A stretch of 64,000 nt of DNA from Zymoseptoria tritici IPO323 (GCF_000219625.1 NC_018218.1:1984001-2048000); one strand, 5' to 3'. Shown: positions 1 to 10,704, counted from the stretch's first letter. Numbers and translations are program-made. The notes: generated by a model not told the origin, from the letters alone.

Positions 1-925
1 GACGGCGGTCCTAAGAAGGACAGGTGAACGCGTTATTCGGCTTTGAAGAGCTGATCGCCAGGCTGCGAGATGTCGGAAAAACAAATCAGCAAGGAAGGCC
101 AGAAACTAAGGTCACACGAGGATTTCTTGACGAACGCGACACACGGGAGAAGTTTACTGGCAGCAGGCTGGTGAGAAAGGCAGGGACGAGCACCTGCGGG
201 ATGGACGATATGCAGTGCGGCGAAAGTAGCAAAATCTTGGGTATCACGAACGAGTAACGTACGATGAAACAGCTTACCCTCCACGTCTTTTTCCTCTGAT
301 CTGAACCAAGCTTGGAAGGTCAATCCCAAATATTCGACATCGATCCTCGCTCAGATGAGTACCTGTATTTCGAGACTGATGCGTCTTGGACCCTGATCCA
401 AGACAGCTCAATGCAGGGCCAGTAGCGAAGTATCCAAGGCTTTCACGTGAAAGTCACTCCAGTGTGCTAGAAACGAATAAACTTGGTCAGAAGATCTGGT
501 GAGACAGAGACATGAGGAGGCGAGCTGCCAGCAAGGACACAATGGTCTCATGCCCTTCCCCGTCACGTATCGCTGTATGGTAGGTGCGGTATGGGCTGGG
601 CAAGTAGTGAGGCAGTAGCAAGACAGCATCGACGAGAGGACGTCTTCTTGCCAGAAAAGTCAAGCGAGCATGCTAGGGGGACTTGAGACCATTCAGAGTC
701 ACCCGAATCAAGTCTCAATGCTGTATAACGTACGTAGAATAGAGCTGCGAGCTGTCGCCCCTCTGCACGTGAGGCGGCTGGGGGCTCTGTGGACTGACAG
801 TCCGACATCGTGCCCTTGCCCTCACTCGGCGATTTGCCTCAACCCTTCCAAACCCTTAGAGACGTGCTGAGCGTTCGCAGGCCGTATGAGCGCACGTCTC
901 GGTCCAACATCTTGCAGACGAATCG
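1..925. other. No gene recognised at left edge
   Basis: Only short overlapping open frames occur on both strands and none has recognisable motifs or a consistent intron model. A gene continuing from outside the window cannot be excluded. Confidence 0.5.
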
Positions 926-1175
926 TTAATCAAGCCAGCGCTTATCCGCGCAACCCATCACTATCCTTAGCTGATTCAGTGCTTTGAGACACGTCTCCCA
1001 CTCCGAGTTTTGGGTGGTTCCGGTGACACGCACGATTTCATGTACTGCTGAAACGGTCATATCCAGCTTGCTGCCACCAGCTCCAGCCGGGAACCTCCAG
1101 CTTCTTCGACTGTGGCAGTCGAGACACCATCTGACAAGATTCTCCCAGTGAGGAATCCCCACAGGAGACAGAATA
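926..1175 (-). pseudogene. C-terminal fragment of LRNRIY-motif family protein
   Basis: The last 80 or so codons match the C-terminal half of the intact paralogues at 9261-10082 and 10705-11430. The pattern P/A-H-W-x-N-L-x-x-W-C is present as GIPHWENLVRWC, followed by an S-x-W-E-T-C-L-K-A-L segment and a terminal C-A-D-K-R-W-L-D that ends in TAA at 926. Upstream of about 1175 the frame stays open to 1336 but no longer resembles the family, and no LRNRIY motif is seen, so the N-terminal half is lost or scrambled. It is divergently oriented to the full-length relative at 1518. I read it as a gene relic; a short expressed protein is possible but unlikely. Confidence 0.6.
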
Positions 1176-1517
1176 GGTCGACTGCGGGCGGATCGAAGGC
1201 GACGATGAGCCCAAGACGGGCGATGACCGGATTGCGAGGATGGCCTCAGCAACGAGATGGTCTTCTGTGTAGTCATTGGCCTTATACCTGCGGCCAGGAG
1301 AAAGTCAAGAGTGCCCAGAGGTGGATGGAATAGCACCGAAGTGACTGAATCCGGGAAACAGACAGAAACATCCAGCGACCCCGGGTCTCATGTCTCATGA
1401 ACTGTCTCACCAAGCTTGCATGTTCTCGTAGCCAGGACTTGACTACCCGCTGATCGCTGCCAAGTCTTCGTAATCACCAACTCTCCCAAAGTATCACCAC
1501 AGACTCGAAGTCTCGAC

Positions 1518-2264
1518 ATGAATACCACCGCGAAGATGAAGGAAACGCAGGCCCCGTTGTCAGCAGGCCAGCAAAGTCTGAAGAGAAGCCACCCGATCCC
1601 CTCAAACGAAGAACACCCAGGTTCGAAAAGAGTACGTCCAGAAATCGACGAGGCCAACATCCTCGCTGTGCGCCTACGGAACCGCACTCCAGCTCGCAAG
1701 CCGCCGGGGTACTCGCATCTTCTCAATCTCCGCCCAGAGCTCAGAAATAGGATCTGGGAGGAAGTCGTCGTCGAAGAAGAGCCCATCGATGTCGACGAAT
1801 CCTTGCGACAACCCGGTCTGCTCTGTGTGAATCGTCAAGTCTGCTCGGAGACCCGACAAATGTGGTGTAAGCGGAACACCTTCGACGTCCTCGTGCAAAA
1901 TTGCGACGCCAGAGTGTTCTGGAAGCTCGACAGACTTCTACCGGCAGCGAAACTCATCGCTGCCTATCAGAAATCCGGCATCAACATTCATACCGAATTG
2001 ACCGGCGACTGCAACTGGGCCAATCTCCTGTGGTGATGCCGTGAGCTGCAGCAGCGACGATTGCGCATGTGGCAAGGAACTAGATCGGACCTAGACGAGG
2101 TTGAACAGGTCGTGGGCTCGGCTTTGACGGTCGCGATTTCGCACAGAGGAGGAGCTTGGTACGATTGCTGCAACGCATTGACCGCGCTGCGACACGCCTA
2201 TGGTGTTTTTGATCCGGAATTGGCTGCAAGGCGGGAAATGGATCGTCGCGGCCGATTGGAATGA
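1518..2264 (+). pseudogene. LRNRIY-motif family gene with in-frame stop at conserved Trp
   Basis: ATG at 1518 opens 172 codons carrying the family signature: LRPELRNRIWEEV near residue 75, a C-V-N-R-Q-V-C-S-E-T-R segment, then NWANLLW. A TGA stop follows at 2034-2036. The same frame continues without any further stop or shift to a TGA at 2262-2264 and includes VVGSALTVAISHRGG and a DPE-containing C-terminus, the positions occupied by the C-terminal half of the paralogues. In the other copies the residues here are N-L-x-(R/S)-W-C, so the stop replaces the invariant Trp (TGG to TGA, one base). No intron with plausible GT-AG ends could remove it. Full-length frame would be 248 codons, close to the 228 and 241 residues of the intact copies. 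Function of the family is unknown. Confidence 0.7.
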
Positions 2265-2638
2265 GAGCGAGGATGAGTCTCAGAGCGACTACAGCGACAG
2301 TGGCGCCGACAGCGACGGTGAGACCGAGGGAGGTGATGTGTCCAGAGAGGACGATGGCCTCGACAGTGGCGATGAAGACGTGCAGCAAGAGGGCAGGGAC
2401 CAGATCGCTGCATGTGTCGCGCGGAATGCCCTTCATGTGCTTGTGTCCCACTTGGGTCTTTCGGCCGACTGCCCCAGCCAGTGCCATATTCCTCATCCTC
2501 ACGTCTTGTGAACAATCTCGCGAAGTCTGCGAGCGACAAAAGAGAATGAGCAAGGGGCTGCGAGGTGCCGGGATGACTGCTCAATGCGCGATGTCTCGGA
2601 CGATCCGGCGTGACCGATCACCGCCAGACTTTTCTCCT
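2265..2638. other. Intergenic, no gene seen
   Basis: Spacer between the broken LRNRIY-family gene and the convergent lysyl-tRNA synthetase gene. Open frames here are antisense shadows. Confidence 0.5.
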
Positions 2639-4414
2639 TCAAGCCTTCCTCTTCCCCACCTGCCCCAACCCAACCACATTCCTCAAACTGCCAAAAGCCA
2701 ACACATCCGCCATCCTCTCCCGTCCGGCGAAAAGCATCACAAACCGGTCGACACCACACCCCCACCCACCCGTCGGCGGCAATCCCCACTCCAGCGCCTG
2801 CAAATAACTCTCGTCCAACTGCATCGCCTCGGAATCCTGCTCGCGCATCTTGGCCTGCTCCTCGAATTTCCGCCGCTGCTCAAATGGCGAATTCTCCTCC
2901 TCGTACATGTTGGCGTATTCACGGCCTTGAATGAAGAGCTCGGCGCGGGCGGCGACTATCTGGTTGGTGCCGGTGCAGAGGAAGTGCTTCGACAAAGGAG
3001 ACATGCAGGCCGGATGGTGGGTGATGAAGAGCGGTTGTTTGTGGGAAAGGGGTTCGATGTAGTGCGCCGCGAGGGCGTCGAGGAGCCGTGGGAGTGTCGG
3101 GTTGGCGGGTTTGGGGATGTCGTGCTTGTCGAAAAGGGAGAGTACTGCGGCTTGCGCGTCCGGGTGTTGGAGATCAGGAAGGGGGCCGCGGAGATGTTTC
3201 TCCAATTCAGGGATGAATTCCACCTCGTCGTAGTTTTTGAAGTATTCAGCTCCCCATGGCGCCTCGTCCTTTATGCGAAGGTTTCTTTTTCGGTAGGATC
3301 GAACTGCCTGCTCCGTCAGAGTGATCAGGAACCATGTTGTTGCTATCAAGTCGTCCAGCGATGCCCATGCACGGTAGAACTCGCAGATTGTGAACTCGGG
3401 ATTGTGCGTCGTGTCCACACCCTCGTTTCGAAATGCGGGCCCTATCTCGTAGACACGCTCCATACCACCGACTACCAGCCGCTTGAGCCACAACTCAGGC
3501 GCAATGCGAAGACTCAGCTTCTCACCTGCGAGCTCGGTGGCTTCGGTTTGAAAAGGACGCGCTGCAGCGCCTCCGGCAAGTGCACTCAAGATCGGGGTGG
3601 TGACTTTCGTGTATCCTTCGTGACCGAAGAAGTCGATGAACTTGTGTTCAATAAGACTCCGGATTTCCAGTGTCACCCTGGCATCATCGTTCACCAGCAT
3701 GTCGACATGGCGGGATCGGGCTCTGGCTTCGGGATCTTCCAATTTGTCTGGAATTTGATGCAGAGATGGCGACATCATCGTGGGCAGTTCTGTGGCAAGT
3801 ATGGAGGCCTCGCCTCGTTCGGTGCAATGATTGTGTCCTCTTACCATGTAGAAATCGCCTTTCCTGATCATCTTGCCAAAGGCTTTAAAGTCATCCAATG
3901 ACAGTTCACTATTCTCTTTCTGCAGTCGTTTGAATTGGCAAACAATCTGTATGCTTCCCGAGTCTTTCACAGTCCCTGATACTGTCTGGCCCAGGTCGAC
4001 GAATATGAGCTTGGAGCCTGCAGTCCTGACGGAGCGGACTCTACCTGGACGATGTCAGTGCAATACTTGGTTGCTTCCGCCAGTAACGTCAACAGTACCT
4101 TTGAATACTACATCAGAATTGGTGTCAGTCTCGCCTGAATTCAAAGACAGATCTGGAGCACTATCTGTCTTGAGCTCTCCCAGGCTCGGGCGACGGATCT
4201 CCGGCAGTCTTGGGTAGCATTGCGACAAGGGCTTGTATGTCTCCAACTGAGCCACTCTTTTCTCGTAGTCGTGTGTCGAATCACTCCTCTTTTCTTCTAC
4301 ACATAGCGACGGCTGCGAGGCGAAAGAACGCGTGATGGAGGGACATTGAGAGCGTCTGAAGCCGGTGAAGAGATGGGGTCGAAGACGGCGGGTGAAGACA
4401 TTTGTATTTGACAT
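2639..4414 (-). CDS. MSK1: Lysyl-tRNA synthetase, mitochondrial (class II)
   Basis: Charges tRNA-Lys, probably in mitochondria. Two exons, 4414-4099 and 4044-2639, with a 54-nt intron (4098-4045) give 573 residues. Splicing restores the OB-fold strand GRVRSVRTAGSKLIF, which supports the intron. The N-terminus is rich in Arg, Ser and Phe and lacks acidic residues for the first 35 positions, as expected of a matrix-targeting presequence; cytosolic enzymes instead carry a Lys-rich extension. Class II motif 2 is visible as MERVYEIGPAFRNEG followed by HNPEFTICEFYRAWAS, and motif 3 as GLPPTGGWGCGVDRFVML near the C-terminus. The length fits the mitochondrial enzyme of fungi. An antisense frame of 546 codons runs across most of it and is a codon-usage shadow. 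Confidence 0.93.
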
Positions 4415-5403
4415 TATCTACTGTGCAACACATTAGCTTCGTGTGACTTTGCTGCGTAGAGCAAGTGAGATCGGTGTGAATATGAAAGAGGATCAGGTAA
4501 GTGAGAAGGTATGATCAAGCTCCGGAGAGTCATTCGCAACGGTTCTAAGGTTATGTTCGGCTCATCATGTTGGTGGAGATGGTGTAGAGAGTGGTGCAGT
4601 GGTGAGAGTGAGCGTACCTCCGGGAGTGGCATGGACCATGAGAGAACATTGACCGACGTGGCGGAGTGTTGTCGATGAAGATGATGGTGGAGGCGCGTCT
4701 TCTTGGAGCTTGGCTTTGGAGAGGAAGAAATTGACAGGTGAGAGAAGCTCCCAAGGATTGCGCAGCCACGGGCGCTAAATTCGGACGAGTCGAGGCTCAG
4801 TCAGCTGTAAGAACATCGAAAGACTGCGCCTCGATCAAGTTGAGAATGAGGCCTCCATTTGGGTCAACAACGACGATGAATGAGCGGTGACATTGGTATA
4901 CTGTCCAAGGTAGTCCCATACTGTCATAACACTATTAATACCGTATACGCAACATTCGTCAGCATCTCATCTTCTGCGATTTCTACTCTCGTCCCCGCGC
5001 ATCCAGATCGGGGTCTCGCCAGGCCCAAGGGGTCCTCCCCAAAGCTTATCGCACTAGAACCACCAATCCTTGAAGAAGTCGACTCCAGCCAACACAATCC
5101 TACAAGGGGACTTTTAAGCAGCTCCATCGCGTGCGTGCCTCAGACTTCTCCAAGACCGAATCGAACCCTTTCTTTAAAGCTTCACGTCCTCAGACCCTCC
5201 TGCGACACCCTGAAAAGGACCACCGACATCACCTCACCTCCCTCGTCACCCCTCCCTCCCTGTCAACGGTATACATCATCGCCCAGCCCCTCGACGAACG
5301 CATTCCTTCCTCCCGCCAAGACGACCGCTGTCAACGTCCGCCAAGTGCCTCGCCACAAACCGCCCGCGAGTACGACCTCGTCGAGCCTCCCTTTGTGCGA
5401 CTA
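4415..5403. other. Intergenic / pyrimidine-rich leader-like stretch left of transposon
   Basis: No convincing gene. From about 4960 to 5400 the + strand is C/T-rich and has no ATG, which resembles a fungal promoter or 5' leader. It may be the original upstream region, or first exon, of the Golgi membrane-protein gene now separated from it by the transposon. The 284-codon + frame at 4880-5734 crosses the transposon end and is not a gene. Confidence 0.4.
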
Positions 5404-5479
5404 CTCGTGTTGCAAGCTTCTCACCGCCAAAGCGGTGTTGGCCGGCTCAATGAGAATTACTAGCTTAACACGACTGTAT
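5404..5479 (+). repeat. Left terminal inverted repeat of Fot1-like element
   Basis: Matches the reverse complement of 7215-7289 over about 76 bp with roughly ten differences, mostly C/T or A/G, and one single-base indel. Contains a small internal palindrome around CACCGCC...GCGGTG. Confidence 0.9.
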
Positions 5480-5827
5480 CTATTGTATTCACTGTCTACT
5501 ACGGATATCGTTCATCACAACTATCCAGTCTACAACAGACTGCTTGAATGCTGCTTTCAGGCCTCTAACCTTAAACCTTGGCTGCCAAACCCTCCGGATT
5601 GTAGCCAGTCTGTGTCGATAATCAGCCGTTTCTGCCTATGCAGCCTTCCTTCGAATGGCGTCTATATTATCCTTATTGCGTTGTTCAACTGCAGCACGAG
5701 CATCTGCTGCACTCATAACACTACTAAGCTGTAGCCGACGCCTCTTGTCAAGTCGACGAGCCATCCTTTAAGTGTGGACTGCGTCGTATGCTTTTAAGTC
5801 TTCTTAAGCGAGCTGGAAGCCCATGGC

Positions 5828-7162
5828 TTAGATCTTAGCTCTACGGAGCAATAGCTCTAGGTACTCGTGAAAGCGTGTGTTCTTCGTGGATTGCAGCATT
5901 ATGTCGGCTTGCCTCTTAAAGCTCCGGATAGTTAGAGGTGTTGTGCGCTCTGCTAGAGGTAGCCTTGGTAGTGTGCGTAGAGCTAGAGCTGTTATCCTTT
6001 TAACTTGAGCACGCAAAGGAGCCAATACTTGCTCCGGATTGAATAGCCAGATGCTAGTCTTTAAGAAGCTCGATTGTATAGTTAATGGCTTAAGAGCCTG
6101 CGCTCTGAAGTGCTCGAAGTCTGCGAGAAATGCTAGTTTATCGTAGTCCTTAATGCCGAGCCTTGCAGCACGATCTACAGCCTTACCGTAATAGTGCTTG
6201 TATAGCTGGAAGACTACAACATCCAGCGGCTGCAACACAGCTGTTGCGTGTGAGGGCAAGCTAAAGGGAATGATGCCGTTGTTGTCGCAGAACGTGATAA
6301 ACTCTTGTGTGCAATAAGAGCCGTGGTTATCTATTAGGAGCAGCCTCTTCGAGCCCTTTAGCTTCGAGTGCAGCTTAAAGTGTTGCAGCCATTCGAGGGC
6401 TAGCTGGTCGTTCGTATAGCCAGATTCCGAGACTCTAACGAGCGTGTTATCGTGCAGATATTTGTACCAGTTAGCTATGTGTCGTTTGCCAATAAGGACG
6501 AGCATTAGAGGCACCTTGGCTCCACTAGCTGATATTGCTTCGATAACCGTAAGGCTCTTACGGTTCGTAGAGTTCGGTAAACGTGGCTCTCGCTCTGGCA
6601 CCTCTGTAAGCACGTATTTAGCCTTTGCAATACCGACTCTGAAGCCAGACTCGTCTATATTCCACGTGTTATCTGGTGTAATACTATGCTCTTTAAGAAC
6701 CAGTCTTAGCTTCTCATACTAGCCGGTTAAGTCCTCCAAGTCCTTAGCGACTGCCCTAGCTATTTCCTGTAGTTTCTGCTTCTTCTTAAACCACGTAGGA
6801 TTGCGAGTCTTCTACCGCGAAGCCTAGTAAGGACCGACTGTCGATAGTGGTATGTAAGGATCGGTGTGGCAGTCTCGAAGGATCGAATTGGCGGTAATTG
6901 CGACCATACGAAGTCGAGGGGATATTCCAGCCTGATCCAGTCGACGTAGATAGTGAACGAGCACCTTATCCTGCTTATCTGTAAGCTTCCTGTTCGTCGC
7001 GGCACGGTCACTCTTGCTCGGTCGTCCTTGTGTGCGGTAGAGCAGTCGTTAATATGGCACGTCGAAGTGCAGCGCTGCCTCTGACACTGGGGTCTGTAGC
7101 GCGTCGGCGAGCTATTCCATAGCCTCTGCAATGCGATCCTCTATCTCAAAATACGAAGACAT
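5828..7162 (-). pseudogene. Fot1/pogo transposase with five in-frame stops
   Basis: From the ATG at 7162 to the TAA at 5828 the frame is 444 codons with no length-changing mutation. It is interrupted by stops at codons 17 (TAG, 7112-7114), 38 (TAA, 7049-7051), 113 (TAG, 6824-6826), 117 (TAG, 6812-6814) and 148 (TAG, 6719-6721). The start S-S-Y-F-E-I-E-D-R-I is a usual Fot1-like opening. The acidic triad is visible: D170 in NIDESGF, D278 in LLLIDNHGS and D314 in LQPLDVVVF. The last 296 codons are uninterrupted. Every stop can be produced from a Gln or Trp codon by a C-to-T change in a CpA context on one strand, the classic RIP preference. Confidence 0.88.
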
Positions 7163-7214
7163 AATGATGGGGATGATACAACGCGTGATAAAGGCACGCG
7201 TTGTGGATTAATTA

Positions 7215-7289
7215 ATATAGTCGTGTTGAGCTGGTGATTCTCATTGAGGTGGCCACCACCGCCTTGGCGGTGGATGCTTGCAACACGAG
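7215..7289 (-). repeat. Right terminal inverted repeat of Fot1-like element
   Basis: Inverted partner of 5404-5479. It starts CTCGTGTTGCAAGC when read inward from 7289, and a TA lies immediately outside at 7290-7291. Confidence 0.9.
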
Positions 7290-7388
7290 TACCGTGCAAG
7301 CATTTCTCCGACCTTGCCAGTTGCACCGCCATCTCCCAATCACATACATTTGTACCACCACCCAGTCGCTCGTTTTTCGGCCGCTTGA

Positions 7389-8746
7389 CTGCGGCCAAGC
7401 ACTACCGCAACCACGTCGAAATCAAAGCATTACGCCCGCAACTCGTTGCTCGGTGGGGACACGGTCTATCAACCACTCTCCGGCAACTCGTCCTTTTCCT
7501 CTCAGCGACCGCCCATCTACAATCCCCCCGTCAACGCCGCAGCGTACGAAGCAGGCGGCTACCATGATCGTGAGGGCCTCGCGACAACACACTTGACATC
7601 CAACGGACGCTCACGAAGGGGGAGGATGTATCTGCCCAGCACAAAATGGACGTGGGCGTTCATGCTCACGGTAGCCATACAGGCCCTGGCATGTATCGCA
7701 GTACAAGCATACGTGTTTGGAGAGTTCTTGAGTAGTCTGGAAGGCAGTCCAGCTGAGAAGAATGGAGGAAGGACTTCGACCGCGACCACAATTCCCACAT
7801 ACCTCGCGCTGTTTATCTTCGGATTCATGTACCAGCTGGTGTTGGCATGGGATGCGCTGCGGCTGAAGAACACGATTCAGGTCATCGGACTGTGCATCTA
7901 CAACCTGGGCATGCTCATCTATTCTTCCCTCCAGACCAGTCAAGTCTACGACGCGATCCGGCAGCTTGTCTCGGAAGGAAGAATCGAGTCGGATGAAGAG
8001 GAGAATACATACACCCAACTGCGACCATTCCTGATCGCAGCACCATGCATCATTGCGTTGGGTACGGTGGTACTCTCGTTCATCGCATGGAAGCTATATC
8101 ACGAATTTGCCTGGACGATATACAAGCACATCTCCGCCGATCTGCGATTGAAGAGGCGCTATTTGACATATCAGGTCAGTCCTCTCATCCCTGTCCTTCC
8201 ACGTACCCAAGCACTGACTATTTTTTTTAGATCTACATCGCCCTCCTCAAATTCGACTTCTTCTTCTTCCTCGGCTTCACCGTCCAATTCGTCGTCGTTG
8301 TCGTCTCCGCCCGCGACGCCGAATTCTATTTGACCATCGCCGCCATCCCCGTCACCATCATCCTGCTCTTCCTCGCGGCCTACATTACCCGGAAGGAATC
8401 CTACTACGGCCAATTCTTCATCATCGTCATCTACTTCACCGCCATGGCCTACTTCGTCTTCAAGCTGGTCCGGATGTACACGCCTCCGAGAGAAAAGGAC
8501 TACCTCGCGGCGCGGAGCTCGCTGACGACATTCGCGGTGTTGACCCTGCTGCTGGTCATTGTCACGATCGCGGCGGCGATCATGGTCATGATCAATTTCA
8601 ACAAGGGATTGAAACCGCACATTCAGAAGAGGAAATTGCCGAATGCGAATGAATTGCCGGAGGTCAATGGCAAGTGGCAGACCAGCGACTTCAATGGTCC
8701 GCCGCATCCGCTTGGACAGGTGCCGCAGCGCATGACGATTGATTGA
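7389..8746 (+). CDS. UPF0658 Golgi apparatus membrane protein (5' end unresolved)
   Basis: Exon 7389(?)-8174 and exon 8231-8746 are joined across a 56-nt intron (8175-8230); splicing gives the continuous membrane stretch IYIALLKFDFFFFLGF. About seven hydrophobic segments are spaced through the protein (around KWTWAFMLTVAIQAL, TYLALFIFGFMYQLVL, IGLCIYNLGMLIYSSL, FLIAAPCIIALGTVVL, the FDFFFF segment, VTIILLFLAAYI and LLLVIVTIAAAIMV), which suits the fungal UPF0658 family. The frame is open back to 7389 and protein-like (NSLLGGDTVYQPLSG) but contains no ATG before 7626. Either a first exon lies upstream, possibly beyond the transposon that ends at 7289, or translation begins at 7626 and loses this segment. 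Role in the Golgi is known only by family name. Confidence 0.8.
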
Positions 8747-9260
8747 AAAGGAAATGGGAAAGCGTGGCGTCCAAGGCGCGTGGGATAGATCGATGAAGAA
8801 GCGTTGCGTGTTTTCGGGTTTGTTCAAAAGATACCTCGGGAGGAGAAGGGATGGATTAGGTTGTTCCTTTCTTCGGCCCCTGCTTGTGAAATTTAGGTTT
8901 TTGCTTTTTCCCGCACTGGCTTGACTGCACTGTGGCGATGAATGATGAATGAAGCATTTTCGATACGCCTCCTTTTCCACGCGCGTGACGTACGCTGCTT
9001 CTTGTGCTTCCCACATCCGGCGGGCGAGCCAGGGCAGCCGGCAAGTGAAGTACGCACACAATGCTGAAGGCTCTCCTGACTTTTTGACCTCTCCGCTAAT
9101 TCGGCTTTCATCATGATTCCTGCCTCTTGGTGTGCTGGACTTCATCATGTGTTCTTCGGCTTCATCATGTCGTCAGCTTAGCAGCGTCATATCCCCCTGT
9201 TCTCAGCTTCAAGATCCCTTCAGCCTCAACATCCCTTCCAGCTTCATCATCTCTCCGCCT
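8747..9260. other. Intergenic, no gene seen
   Basis: Convergent spacer between the UPF0658 gene and the minus-strand LRNRIY-family gene. From about 9100 there is a short series of degenerate CTTCATCAT-like and CTTCA repeats on the + strand. Confidence 0.4.
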
Positions 9261-10082
9261 TCAATGGTCGACAAGCCAATCCTCGTCGAGAATTCCCGCC
9301 AAACCTCTCAGCGCCTCCAACGCCCTGTGACAGACCGGCCAACTCTGAAATCGCCCACTCCACACCAGTCTCACGGCCGTGACCGCCACCGCGACAAGAG
9401 TATTCTTCGTCATCTTGAGGTCGTCGAACAGCGGCGGCCGGCGATTGTCGTAGATGGTCTTGCACCATCGCATCAGATTCGCCCAATGCGGTTTCCCGAG
9501 CCACCTCATCGTCATCCGGGCATCCACCGCCGAAGGCAATCGCGCAGTCATGAGGAGGCGGAACCAGCGCTCGGCGAGCTGGGCGTCACAGTCGGTGACG
9601 ACGATGAGGAATCGGTTCTCAATGAACCACATTCTTCGGGCTTCGGTTCGGATCTGGCGGCATGTCGAGACGAGGGCGTGTTCGTGCAGGGCTGGCGTTA
9701 CTTGGGTCGTTTGGTCGGTGAGAAGGACGTCTTGGTAGATGCGGTTGCGGAGCTCGGCGGCGATGGAGAGGAGGCTGGCTTGTGGCTTCGGTTGGGTCTC
9801 GGGGGCCTGTAGTCGTTGTTAGCAGCGAGATCTTGAGTTACGTTCTTTAGCTGAGATGCGTGCGAGTGTGAAGACTTCTTCTTCGTTGGCTGGTGACTTG
9901 ATTGGGAACTCCGGCGCCTGTAGTCGTTTGGTTAGCGAGATCTTGAGAGCAGGTTAAGATTCGAGGCGTGCAATTGTGAAGACTTCTTCTTCATCATCCG
10001 AGCTCTTGTGCTCCGTTGGACTTTGGTGCATGGCCGCGTTGTGTCTGTGTTCGCGGCGGTTAGCTGTGATCTTTGCCGCCAT
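9261..10082 (-). CDS. LRNRIY-motif family protein, intact copy with duplicated intron unit
   Basis: Proposed exons are 10082-9984, 9917-9876 and 9806-9261, separated by introns of 66 and 69 nt, giving 228 residues. Both introns have the weak donor GTCTTC and end CGACTACAG, with CTAAC-type branch sites, and both fall between a Glu-Glu-Glu and an Ala-Pro-Glu. The third exon alone holds the family core: LLSIAAELRNRIYQDVLL, then CRQIRTEARRMWFIENRF, GKPHWANLMRWC, and a C-terminal ILDEDWLVDH. The motif LxxxAELRNxIY followed by CRxIRxEA and FYxxNxF-like text resembles the large fungal set of 2EXR/F-box-like orphan proteins; that assignment is inference. Function unknown. The duplication of the exon-intron unit is treated as a finding. 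Confidence 0.6.
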
Positions 10083-10334
10083 GGTCTGTCGAGGCACGTT
10101 GAAGTTTGAGAGGCAAGTCTGATCTCTGGCGAGGGTGCGAGAATGATGAAGTGAGCAAGAAGCAAGCCACGTGGCTCATATGAATGTTTGGAAAGTTCGG
10201 CACTAGTGATGAAAGTGAATGAAATTACGTATCGCTTACGAAACATGCTGCTTCACTCTCGTTGCGAAAAGCCTGTTGTAGTCGCATTTGAATCGTCTTC
10301 ACTCTCTCATGTAAGCCCCTTTACTCCCCGCCGT

Positions 10335-10485
10335 CTAGTAGTCAATGAGCCAACCGGCGTCGATAGTGCCTGCCATAGGTCTGAGAGCTTGCAGCGACCC
10401 GCTCGCACGTCTCCCAGTCGCCGGACTCGAGGGTGCACGCCAAACGTAATGCTGTGCTCGCCACGGTGATTATTCTGTTTTGGGG
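10335..10485 (-). pseudogene. Short 3' relic of LRNRIY-motif family gene
   Basis: The minus strand encodes TVASTALRLACTLESGDWETCERV in one frame and, after a frame change near 10390, RPMAGTIDAGWLIDY then TAG at 10335-10337. These two pieces align in order to VATASRMVWKGKFKDWKTCKEA and RPLAGTINSEWLIDY of the intact neighbour at 10705-11430. Only about 45 codons remain and a small indel splits them, so this is debris of a tandem copy. Confidence 0.7.
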
Positions 10486-10704
10486 TAGAGTGCCTGTAGC
10501 ATTGAACGTCCGAGTCCGGCACCCAAGAAGATTGCTTGCAGGTGAATGATAGTCACGTGCGCCTCGTTCGTGCTGCTTCGCTCGCACAGCTGTACTCCGT
10601 GAGGTCAACACTTCCGCAAAAATCACCGAGCCCGCCCTGGCCTTTTGTGTCGCCATGATAGTTGTGGCTCTGCCGGCTTTGTCGTCGTTGTACTACGTTC
10701 CTTC

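Larger units (their letters stand above)
5404..7289 (-). mobile_element. Fot1/pogo-type DNA transposon (Tc1/mariner superfamily), RIP-inactivated
   Basis: A complete 1,886-bp element. The ends are inverted repeats of about 76 bp beginning CTCGTGTTGCAAGC and each is bordered by a TA dinucleotide (5402-5403 and 7290-7291), the target duplication of this superfamily. Inside is one minus-strand reading frame for a CENP-B/HTH plus DDE transposase. The frame carries five in-frame stops, so the copy cannot make transposase. It sits between the lysyl-tRNA synthetase gene and the UPF0658 gene. Confidence 0.93.

Noticed and set aside
2261..3901. 546-codon + strand open frame
   Set aside because: It is antisense to the lysyl-tRNA synthetase exon, has no domain and follows from the codon bias of the real gene.
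4880..5734. 284-codon + frame
   Set aside because: It runs through the left end of the transposon and is Ser/Pro-rich noise from a pyrimidine-rich region.
8171..9148. 325-codon minus-strand frame rich in Asp, Glu and Arg
   Set aside because: It opposes the second exon of the UPF0658 gene. Low-complexity acidic text such as this is typical of an antisense shadow.
9132..9812. 226-codon + frame
   Set aside because: Antisense to the third exon of the LRNRIY-family gene, which carries the conserved motifs on the minus strand.
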